A stretch of 7,433 nt of DNA, from contig JAIVGU010000205.1 in NCBI GenBank assembly GCA_020201445.1, positions 1 to 7,433 on the forward strand, given 5' to 3'. Position numbers and translations under genes: made by a program. Positions 1 through 5,648 of the stretch are shown here, piece by piece. Source of the DNA: Halobacteriales archaeon. GTDB lineage: Archaea > Thermoplasmatota > E2 > JACPAO01 > JAHFTW01. Every line of letters starts with the position of its first letter. The first letter of the stretch is position 1. Under the pieces are notes generated by a model, which saw only the letters and a list, made by a program, of their open reading frames with translations, made no database searches and was not told the DNA's origin.

Positions 1-1
1 C

Positions 2-892
2 GCATCGGCGGCTCCGTCCCCCGCTGCCTCTGCCGTTCCCACCGCTCCGCCTTCTCCTGCCCCCGCCGCCAAGGCGCCCTCGCCGGCCCCGGCGCCTGCC
101 GCTCCCGCTCCCGCCGCCAAGCCCGCCGCGCCGGCAGCGAATGGCAAGGCCCCCGTCCCCTCCGCCCCCGGGCAGCCGACGGGCGACGTGGGCGACCGCC
201 TCAACCACCTGGAGTCCGCGCTGGCCTCCGTGAAGGATCTGCGCGACCTCTCCGAGCTGCTCTCCATCCAGTACAACCCCTTCCTCGAGGCCGAGGAGCA
301 GGCGCCGGAGGAGCGCCACACGGCGGCCGACCTGCTGACGCGCAAGTTCGGTCCCCACCCCGAGGAGAGCGCCGCGCGCGAGCCACCTGCGCAGCCCGAG
401 GCGGCCCCGGCCCCGAAGCCGCAGGACGCCGCCCCCGCTCCGCACCCCGAAGCGCGCCCGCCCGCCGCTGTGCCTCCCATGGACGCGACGGCCAACGGCG
501 CCTCCGACCTGCCGCACCTCTTCGGCCGGCGCGGGATGTTCGCGGACGGGCGCCCGGTCGGCGGCCCCCGCGAGACCTTCCTCGCCATCCACTGGTTCAC
601 CTACCTGGCGCAGGGCACCGACCCGAGCATCATCTTCCTCTACCTCGACTACTACCACGCCGCCGGCTGGTTCGGGCCGGCCGAGCACCACTGGCTGGAG
701 GGGCTTGCCCGCGGCCTTGCGACCCCCCGCACCGGCACCACCTGGGCGAGCTACGGCCTCGACGCGCGGCGCCTGGCGGAGAGCCACCTGCGCAACCTGC
801 GGGTCCTCGACAAGCTGTTCGGCGCGACCCTCCAGCACGGCGAGGCGCAGTACCTCCAGCAGACCCTCGACGCCCTCCTGGGGGAGGCGTAA
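2..892 (+). CDS. arlD/E: ArlC/D/E-type archaellum cytosolic-ring protein, 5' truncated
   Basis: The reading frame is open from the left edge, so the true start lies outside the window. The GTG at 188 is in frame but has no ribosome binding site and sits after a coding-like stretch. Domains in order: an Ala/Pro-rich linker (2-187; 43 of 62 residues are Ala or Pro); a short ArlC-like helical segment ending in the family motif LLSIQYNPFLE (NPF at about 275-283); a second Ala/Pro-rich linker (about 355-490); and a C-terminal Arch_fla_DE domain (about 510-892) with hallmark WFTYLAQ...LYLDYYHAAGWF. In studied euryarchaea these proteins form a cytosolic ring around ArlH/ArlI and link the motor to chemotaxis adaptors such as CheF. 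Its stop codon overlaps the arlF start. The family call is firm; the choice between D, E and a C-D/E fusion is not, because the N-terminus is missing. Confidence 0.85.
   Translation, partial: ASAAPSPAASAVPTAPPSPAPAAKAPSPAPAPAAPAPAAKPAAPAANGKAPVPSAPGQPTGDVGDRLNHLESALASVKDLRDLSELLSIQYNPFLEAEEQAPEERHTAADLLTRKFGPHPEESAAREPPAQPEAAPAPKPQDAAPAPHPEARPPAAVPPMDATANGASDLPHLFGRRGMFADGRPVGGPRETFLAIHWFTYLAQGTDPSIIFLYLDYYHAAGWFGPAEHHWLEGLARGLATPRTGTTWASYGLDARRLAESHLRNLRVLDKLFGATLQHGEAQYLQQTLDALLGEA
880..887 (+). promoter_or_regulatory. Shine-Dalgarno site for arlF
   Basis: The run GGGGGAGG lies four bases before the ATG at 892 and inside the end of the upstream gene. It supports the ATG in the TAATG overlap as the arlF start and suggests translational coupling. 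Confidence 0.7.
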
Positions 893-1308
893 TGGGCTTC
901 AGCCAGGTCGGCGCCGCCGCCATCATCGCCACGGCGCTCGCCATGTCGGTCTACCAAGCCACCGCCGCCGCCCTCGACGCGGGCCACCTGCTCCAGGAGG
1001 CGCGCGGCACGGCCCTGCGGCTCGACGAGCGGGCGCTGCACGCCGCCGCCACCGTGGTCTCCGTCACCGCCCTGGATGGCGAGGTGGACATCGTGGTCGA
1101 GAACTCCGGCTCCGCCACGCTGGACGCCGCGGCCGTCGACGTCCTGCTCGGCGGCGTCCCCGCGACGGTCACGCTGCGCGAGGTGGAGGGCGCCGCCACC
1201 TCCGTCTGGCCCCCGCTCACCGACCTGCACCTGCAGCTCACGGCCGCGCCCCCCACCGACGTCGTGGTCGTGACCGGCGCCGGCCCGCTCGCCTTCTGGA
1301 GGACCTGA
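892..1308 (+). CDS. arlF: Archaellum stator protein ArlF (FlaF)
   Basis: A 138-residue protein beginning MGFSQVGAAAII, the usual opening of ArlF. One hydrophobic segment (about residues 7-26) anchors it in the membrane, followed by a predicted beta-sandwich with the family-like pieces VENSGSATL (about 69-77) and DVLLGG (83-88), related in fold to archaellin C-terminal domains. In Sulfolobus, ArlF binds the S-layer and caps ArlG filaments, giving the stator against which the motor turns; the same role is inferred here. The start overlaps the preceding stop (TAATG) and has a GGAGG site in front. The gene abuts arlG with no gap. Assignment rests on the N-terminus, size and position between arlD/E and arlG; the sequence itself is poorly conserved across the family. 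Confidence 0.85.
   Translation: MGFSQVGAAAIIATALAMSVYQATAAALDAGHLLQEARGTALRLDERALHAAATVVSVTALDGEVDIVVENSGSATLDAAAVDVLLGGVPATVTLREVEGAATSVWPPLTDLHLQLTAAPPTDVVVVTGAGPLAFWRT
1298..1302 (+). promoter_or_regulatory. Shine-Dalgarno site for arlG
   Basis: GGAGG six bases before the ATG at 1309, within the last codons of arlF. It supports the start choice for arlG. Confidence 0.65.
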
Positions 1309-1746
1309 ATGGCGGGCGCGGCGGCCTCCGAGGCCATCCTGTTCATCGGCGCCGTGCTCGCCTCCGCCGCGCTGGCCGGCGCCCTGGTCGGCGTCACCAG
1401 CCACTACACCTCCGGCCTGCGCGAGCGCACCAACGCCCTCGACCTGGAGCTGACCGGCCGGCTCGCCATCGTCAACGACCCCGCCAACGTCCCCACCAGC
1501 CCGCTCGTCCTCTACGTCAAGAACACCGGCAGCCGCACCCTCACGCTCACCTCGTTCGCCATCCTCGTCGACGGCCAGGCGAGCGAGGACTGGGACGCGA
1601 CGGTCGGCGGCGCCCCCGCCACGGCGCTGCGCCCCGGCCAGCTCGCGGCCCTCACCGTCAACGACATCGCCCCGGCGGCCGGCGACCACACCGCGACCGT
1701 CGTGCCCGACCGCGGCACCTCCGCCATCCTCGAGTTCCAGGTGTGA
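1309..1746 (+). CDS. arlG: Archaellum stator protein ArlG (FlaG)
   Basis: A 145-residue protein with an N-terminal hydrophobic helix (about residues 8-30) and a C-terminal beta-rich domain containing VKNTGSRTL (about 70-78) and AILVDG (about 84-89), typical of ArlG. Known family role: it forms a periplasmic filament that, with ArlF, couples the archaellum motor to the S-layer. Its ATG directly follows the arlF stop with no spacer, and arlH begins two bases after its own stop, so it sits inside a tight operon. The resemblance of its C-terminal domain to that of ArlF (both show N-[ST]-G-S followed by a V/L-rich strand and a DG or GG turn) fits their known shared fold. ArlF and ArlG identities could in principle be swapped, but the order and MGFS start of the first gene favour this assignment. 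Confidence 0.85.
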   Translation: MAGAAASEAILFIGAVLASAALAGALVGVTSHYTSGLRERTNALDLELTGRLAIVNDPANVPTSPLVLYVKNTGSRTLTLTSFAILVDGQASEDWDATVGGAPATALRPGQLAALTVNDIAPAAGDHTATVVPDRGTSAILEFQV

Positions 1747-1748
1747 CC

Positions 1749-2480
1749 ATGGAGGAGCGCCCCGACTTCCACCGCTTCGACCTCAAGCAGGACGACCTCG
1801 CGGCCCGCCTCGGCGGCGGCCTGCCCAAGGGGTCGCTCGTCGTCCTGGAGGGCCCCGTCGGCGCCGGCAAGTCCGTCCTCGCGCAGCGCCTCACCCAGGG
1901 CCTGCTGCGGGGCGGCGCCCGCGTCGCGCTGGTCTCCACCGAGCTCACCACCCGCGCGATGCTGGCCCAGATGGACAGCCTCGGCTACGGCGAGGCGTGG
2001 GCCGCCATCCCAGACGAGCGCTTCGTCTTCGTCCCCACCCACCCCGCCATCGGCGAGCGCTCGGCGCGCGGGGGATGCCTGGGCCGCCTGCTCAAGGCGC
2101 GCCGCCTCTACGAGCCCGACGTCATCGTCTTCGACACCTTCTCCAAGCTCCTCGGCGACCACATGGCCGAGCACACCGGCGCGCAGGCGATGGACACCGT
2201 CGAGGCGGTGCTGCACCTGTTCAAGCGCCTCACGAGCCTCGGCAAGACGCTGGTGCTGACCCTCGACCCCGCCGAGGCGCCCGCCGCCGCGCTGGAGCCC
2301 TACACCGTCGCCGCCGAGGTGTTCCTGCGCATCGAGAAGGAGCGCGTGGGCACCTCCACCAACCGCCGCGTCGTCGTCGAGCGCATGAACCGCGCCGCGC
2401 GCCGCTACAACGAGAGCATCGGCTTCCGCGTCGAGCCCCGCGTCGGCATCGTCATCGAGATCAAGGCGGTGGTCGGTTGA
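1749..2480 (+). CDS. arlH: Archaellum regulator ArlH, RecA-fold ATP-binding protein (FlaH)
   Basis: A 243-residue protein of the KaiC/RecA superfamily. The Walker A loop is GPVGAGKS at residues 35-42, with K41 and S42 as ATP-binding residues. STELTT at 63-68 matches the conserved T-E-x-T region, and the Walker B strand is VIVFDT at 125-130. Length is normal for ArlH. In characterised archaea ArlH binds ATP, does little or no hydrolysis, docks on ArlI and is essential for archaellum assembly; its phosphorylation state may act as a switch. The ATG at 1749 lies two bases after the arlG stop and gives the expected N-terminus. The open frame runs much further upstream (to 705) but that part is only a shadow of arlD/E, arlF and arlG. 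The ribosome binding site is weak (GGTG just before the start), so translation probably depends on coupling from arlG. Confidence 0.93.
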   Translation: MEERPDFHRFDLKQDDLAARLGGGLPKGSLVVLEGPVGAGKSVLAQRLTQGLLRGGARVALVSTELTTRAMLAQMDSLGYGEAWAAIPDERFVFVPTHPAIGERSARGGCLGRLLKARRLYEPDVIVFDTFSKLLGDHMAEHTGAQAMDTVEAVLHLFKRLTSLGKTLVLTLDPAEAPAAALEPYTVAAEVFLRIEKERVGTSTNRRVVVERMNRAARRYNESIGFRVEPRVGIVIEIKAVVG

Positions 2481-2490
2481 CCGCCTGCCA

Positions 2491-2552
2491 AACCACGAAC
2501 GCCACGAAGTGCGCGAAAGCCGCACTCCGTGGAATCCGTGCACTTCGCGGTT
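2491..2552 (+). repeat. 62-nt inverted repeat of 9-nt units in the arlH-arlI gap
   Basis: Three 9-nt units read forward: AACCACGAA (2491-2499), CGCCACGAA (2500-2508), GTGCGCGAA (2509-2517). After an 8-nt spacer (2518-2525) come three units in inverted orientation: TCCGTGGAA (2526-2534), TCCGTGCAC (2535-2543), TTCGCGGTT (2544-2552). The outermost units pair at 8 of 9 positions; over the full 27-nt arms I count 18 Watson-Crick matches. The pattern resembles dispersed CACGAA-type intergenic repeats that I recall from several prokaryotic genomes, whose translations look like repeated N-H-E or R-H-E. It occupies most of the only true gap in the operon. Unit length divisible by three keeps the frame open, so a spurious 21-residue extension of the next gene starts at GTG 2509 inside it. 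Confidence 0.7.
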
Positions 2553-2558
2553 CCGCTT

Positions 2559-2564
2559 GGGGGA
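2559..2564 (+). promoter_or_regulatory. Probable Shine-Dalgarno site for the first arlI
   Basis: GGGGGA lies seven bases before the ATG at 2572. It is a weaker match than the GGAGG sites elsewhere but favours 2572 over the in-frame GTG at 2509, which falls inside the repeat. Confidence 0.5.
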
Positions 2565-2571
2565 CGCTGCC

Positions 2572-4101
2572 ATGAGCCTGCCCGAGCACATCCAGGCCTA
2601 CCTCGCCGCCCGCGCCGCGGAGGGCAAGCCGGCGCCCGAGGTGCTGGAGCGGCTCACCCGCGCCGCGAAGGAGAAGCGGCCCTACAACCTGGTCTACCGC
2701 GTCTCGGACGACATCTGGGTCCACATCGCGGAGGGCAAGCAGTTCCCCCACTACACCGCCATCGAGCCCCCGCTGGGCGCGCCGGAGAAGGAGCTGGTCG
2801 AGGCGGTGCGCGACGCCGTCTTCCGCGCCGTGCCCCGGCAGCCCCTGCCGCCCGAGCCCGACGCCTACCGCACGACGCTGGTCGGAATGGTCGCCGAGGC
2901 GCTGGACAAGCGCGGCGTCCAGGGCCCCCTGCGCCGGGCCGTCGCCTACCACGCGCTCCGGCTCATCGTGGGCGCCAAGGAGCTGGAGCCGCTCATCCGC
3001 GACCCCTGGATCGAGGACATCCACGCCATGGGCTGCGCCTCGCTGTGGCCGGTGCACAAGGTGTTTGGCGCCTGCCGCTCCAACATCGCCTTCCCCGACA
3101 CCCGCTCCCTCGACGCCTTCCTTGCCGACCTCTCCGAGGGGATGGGCCGCCCGGTGAGCCAGTCGCACCCCATCGTGGACGGCGCGCTCGCCGACGGCAG
3201 CCGCATCAACATCGTCTACAGCGAGGGCATCAGCGTCGGCGGCTCCAGCTTCACCATCCGCAAGTTCAGCGACGTCCCCACCGCCGTGACCCAGCTCATC
3301 GCGTGGGGCACCTTCGACGCCACCATCGGCGCCTACCTCTGGCTCTGCATGGAGAACGGCATGTCGGTCTTCGTGAGCGGCGAGACCGCGAGCGGCAAGA
3401 CCACCACCCTCAACGGCTTGCTGCCGTTCGTCCCCAAGGACGCGAAAATCCTGACGGCGGAGGACACCCCGGAGGTGCGGCCGCCGCACGGCAACTGGCA
3501 GCAGCTCGTCACCCGCGACAGCGCCGACTCCGGCTCCAAGGTGGACATGGGCGACCTGCTGAAGGTGGGCCTGCGCAGCCGCCCGGACCGCATCATCGTG
3601 GGGGAAATCCGCGGCGTCGAGGGCGCCGTCGCGTTCCAGGCGATGCAGACCGGCTACCCGACCTACGCCACCTTCCACGCCTCCAGCGTCGGCAAGCTCA
3701 TCCAGCGCCTCACCAGCGCGCCCATCAGCGTCCCGCCCCAGTTCATGCCCAACCTCAACGTCGTCCTGGTGCAGCTCGCCGTCCACGTCGGCGGCCGCCG
3801 CCTGCGCCGCGTCATCGAGGTGGAGGAGATCGAGGGCTACTCACGCCGCCTCAAGAGCCCGGTGACGCGCCAGGTGTTCCGCTGGGACCCGGTGCAGGAC
3901 GTGCATGAGTTCAGCGGCAAGAACAACTCCTACGTCCTGGAGTCCCTGGTCGCCCCCCGCCTCGGCCTCGCCGACCCGCGGCTGGTGTACGACGAGCTGG
4001 ACCGCCGCCGCGCCATCCTGGAGGACATGGTGGGCCGGGGCCAGTTCGACTACCAGCCGACGCTGGAGGCCATCGAGTCGAGCCGGAGGCCGCCTGCGTG
4101 A
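2572..4101 (+). CDS. arlI: Archaellum motor ATPase ArlI, first copy
   Basis: A 509-residue secretion-type ATPase of the ArlI/GspE family, normal length for ArlI. The N-terminal domain carries family pieces VYRVSDDIWVHI (about 41-52), DPWIEDIH (144-151) and SFTIRKF (226-232). The C-terminal RecA-like domain has Walker A GETASGKT at 270-277 (K276), the Asp-box region AEDTPEVRPPH at 296-306, LRSRPD followed by Walker B IIVGE with catalytic E345, and the His-box region TGYPTYATFH at 360-369. The usual TGH is TGY here (Y362), whereas the P-loop and FTIRKF are fully standard. ArlI hexamers drive both assembly and rotation of the archaellum through ArlJ and interact with ArlH. A start at 2572 gives the expected length and lies outside the repeat. 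It overlaps the second arlI by four bases (GTGA). All visible ATPase residues are intact, so it should be active. Confidence 0.93.
   Translation: MSLPEHIQAYLAARAAEGKPAPEVLERLTRAAKEKRPYNLVYRVSDDIWVHIAEGKQFPHYTAIEPPLGAPEKELVEAVRDAVFRAVPRQPLPPEPDAYRTTLVGMVAEALDKRGVQGPLRRAVAYHALRLIVGAKELEPLIRDPWIEDIHAMGCASLWPVHKVFGACRSNIAFPDTRSLDAFLADLSEGMGRPVSQSHPIVDGALADGSRINIVYSEGISVGGSSFTIRKFSDVPTAVTQLIAWGTFDATIGAYLWLCMENGMSVFVSGETASGKTTTLNGLLPFVPKDAKILTAEDTPEVRPPHGNWQQLVTRDSADSGSKVDMGDLLKVGLRSRPDRIIVGEIRGVEGAVAFQAMQTGYPTYATFHASSVGKLIQRLTSAPISVPPQFMPNLNVVLVQLAVHVGGRRLRRVIEVEEIEGYSRRLKSPVTRQVFRWDPVQDVHEFSGKNNSYVLESLVAPRLGLADPRLVYDELDRRRAILEDMVGRGQFDYQPTLEAIESSRRPPA
4085..4089 (+). promoter_or_regulatory. Shine-Dalgarno site deciding the GTG start of the second arlI
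   Basis: GGAGG eight bases before GTG at 4098, within the last codons of the first arlI. It supports this GTG in the four-base GTGA overlap as the start. Confidence 0.65.
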
Positions 4102-5648
4102 GCGCGGCGGACCCGCTCATCGGCCACCTGGAGCGCTACCGGGCCCGCACCGGCCGCGCCCCCGCCGTCCTGGCCAGCGCCAACGCCCTCTCGCACGGCT
4201 CCGAGGACGTGGTCTACCCCGTCGGCCCCGGCGCGTGGGCGCACGTGCGGCGCGAGGGGGGCCAGTGGCGCTACGACCTCGTGGAGCCGGAGCTGGGCCC
4301 CGACGGGCTCGCCGAGGTGGCCCGCCTGCGCGAGCGCGTCGCCGCCGAGGCCGCCCGCCAGGGGGACCGGCCGCGCGAGGGGACGCTGCGCGACGCCCTG
4401 CTCGCCATCCTGCGCCGGCTGCGGCACGGCGCCGACCCGGCCACCGACCCCGTCGCCAACCGCCTGCTGCAGGACATGGCCGGCTACGGGCCCCTCGACG
4501 ACCTGCTGCGCGACGTCCACCTGGAGGACATCCACGTCGTCGGCACCAACCCCGTCTACGTCATCCACTCCGTCTTCGGCATGATGCCCACCAACGTGCG
4601 CTTCACCGAGCCCGTCGAGCTGGTGCGCTTCCTGCGCCTGCTGTGCGAGCGGCTGGGGCGGCCGGTGAGCGACTCCACCCCCATCGTCGACGCGGTGCTG
4701 CCCGACGGCAGCCGCCTGAACCTCGTCTACTCCGAGGACGTCTCGCGGCGCGGCGCCAGCGTCAGCCTGCGGCGCGGCAACGACGCCCCCCTGAGCATCA
4801 CCCGCCTCATCCAGCTCAACACCCTCAGCGCCGAGGCCGCCGCCTACCTCTGGATTTGTTTGCAGCAGGGGATGAGCATGTTCCTGTGCGGCGAGGCCGC
4901 CTGCGGCAAGACCTCCACCCTCAACGCGCTGCTGCCGTTCATCGACCCGCGCGGCAAGATCTACAGCGCGGAGGACACGCCGGAGGTGCGGCCGCCGCAC
5001 CAGGTCTGGCAGCGCCTGCTGACCCGCGAGACCGGGCCGCCCGAGGGGCACGTGCGGATGTTCGACCTGCTGCGCGCCGCCCTGCGCAGCCGCCCCGACT
5101 ACATCGTCGTGGGCGAGATTCGCGGCGCCGAGGGGGCGGTCGCGTTCCAGGCGATGCAGACCGGCCACGCCACCCTCGCCACGTTCCACGCCACCGACGC
5201 CACCACCCTCGTGCAGCGGCTGGGCGCCGCCCCGATGAGCGTCCCCATGACCTTCATCGACAACCTCAACGTCGCGCTGTTCCAGGAGTCGCGCCTGGTG
5301 AACGGCCGCCGCGTGCGCCGCGTCACCCGCATCGTCGAGATCGCCAGCAGCTCCCCCGAGGGCGTCGTCGCCATCCCGGTCTTCGCCTACGACCTCCAGG
5401 AGGACCGCCTCAACTTCCAGGGCCTCAACAACAGCCACATCCTGGAGAAGAAGGTCGCCCCCCTGCTCGGGATGGAGGACACCCGCCAGGTCTACGGCAT
5501 CCTGGAGCGCCGCGCCCGCATCCTGGAGGAGATGGTGGCGCGCAACATCGTGGACGCCGCCGAGGTGGCCCGCATCTTCATGGAGGTCGCCGTGCACGGC
5601 GAGAAGGCGCTGCCGTTCCCGCTCGAGGAGCAGGAGGCATACGTGTGA
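4098..5648 (+). CDS. arlI: Archaellum motor ATPase ArlI, second diverged copy
   Basis: A 516-residue ArlI-family ATPase directly following the first copy. The N-terminal part keeps VYPVGPGAWAHV (about 39-50), LEDIH (142-146) and PVYVIHSVFGMMPTN, which is closer to the usual ArlI text than the first copy is. Walker A is GEAACGKT at 265-272 (K271), AEDTPEVRPPH lies at 291-301, Walker B VVGE contains E340, and the His-box region TGHATLATFH at 355-364 keeps the normal TGH. Departures: the first copy's FTIRKF stretch reads VSLRRG (222-227), and the P-loop has A-C where the first copy has A-S. Catalytic Lys and Glu are present, so activity is expected. It starts with GTG in a GTGA overlap and ends in another GTGA overlap with arlJ. 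It could form its own hexamer or a mixed one with the first copy; alternatively it powers a related pilus, but its place before arlJ favours the archaellum. Confidence 0.9.
   Translation: MSAADPLIGHLERYRARTGRAPAVLASANALSHGSEDVVYPVGPGAWAHVRREGGQWRYDLVEPELGPDGLAEVARLRERVAAEAARQGDRPREGTLRDALLAILRRLRHGADPATDPVANRLLQDMAGYGPLDDLLRDVHLEDIHVVGTNPVYVIHSVFGMMPTNVRFTEPVELVRFLRLLCERLGRPVSDSTPIVDAVLPDGSRLNLVYSEDVSRRGASVSLRRGNDAPLSITRLIQLNTLSAEAAAYLWICLQQGMSMFLCGEAACGKTSTLNALLPFIDPRGKIYSAEDTPEVRPPHQVWQRLLTRETGPPEGHVRMFDLLRAALRSRPDYIVVGEIRGAEGAVAFQAMQTGHATLATFHATDATTLVQRLGAAPMSVPMTFIDNLNVALFQESRLVNGRRVRRVTRIVEIASSSPEGVVAIPVFAYDLQEDRLNFQGLNNSHILEKKVAPLLGMEDTRQVYGILERRARILEEMVARNIVDAAEVARIFMEVAVHGEKALPFPLEEQEAYV
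5633..5637 (+). promoter_or_regulatory. Shine-Dalgarno site deciding the GTG start of arlJ
   Basis: GGAGG seven bases before GTG at 5645, inside the end of the second arlI. It supports the GTG start in the GTGA overlap. Confidence 0.65.

Noticed and set aside
705..1748. In-frame extension of arlH back to 705
   Set aside because: It overlaps arlD/E, arlF and arlG in another frame, has Arg/Ala-rich shadow composition, and arlH starts properly at 1749.
2509..2571. GTG 2509 as the start of the first arlI (21 extra residues)
   Set aside because: The extension is translated from the 9-nt repeat, which keeps frames open by its length. The ATG at 2572 has a purine-rich site in front and fits ArlI length.
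4890..4913. Second arlI as an inactive or decaying copy
   Set aside because: Walker A K271 and T272, Walker B E340 and both His-box histidines (H357, H364) are present and the frame is intact over 516 codons, so there is no sign of a pseudogene.
3905..5644. Long open frame upstream of and continuous with arlJ (to 3905), which would give a 1122-residue protein
   Set aside because: The upstream part is Arg/Pro/Ala-rich low-complexity text out of frame with the two clear arlI genes; it is a GC-driven shadow. The ArlJ start at GTG 5645 has a GGAGG site and gives the normal family length.
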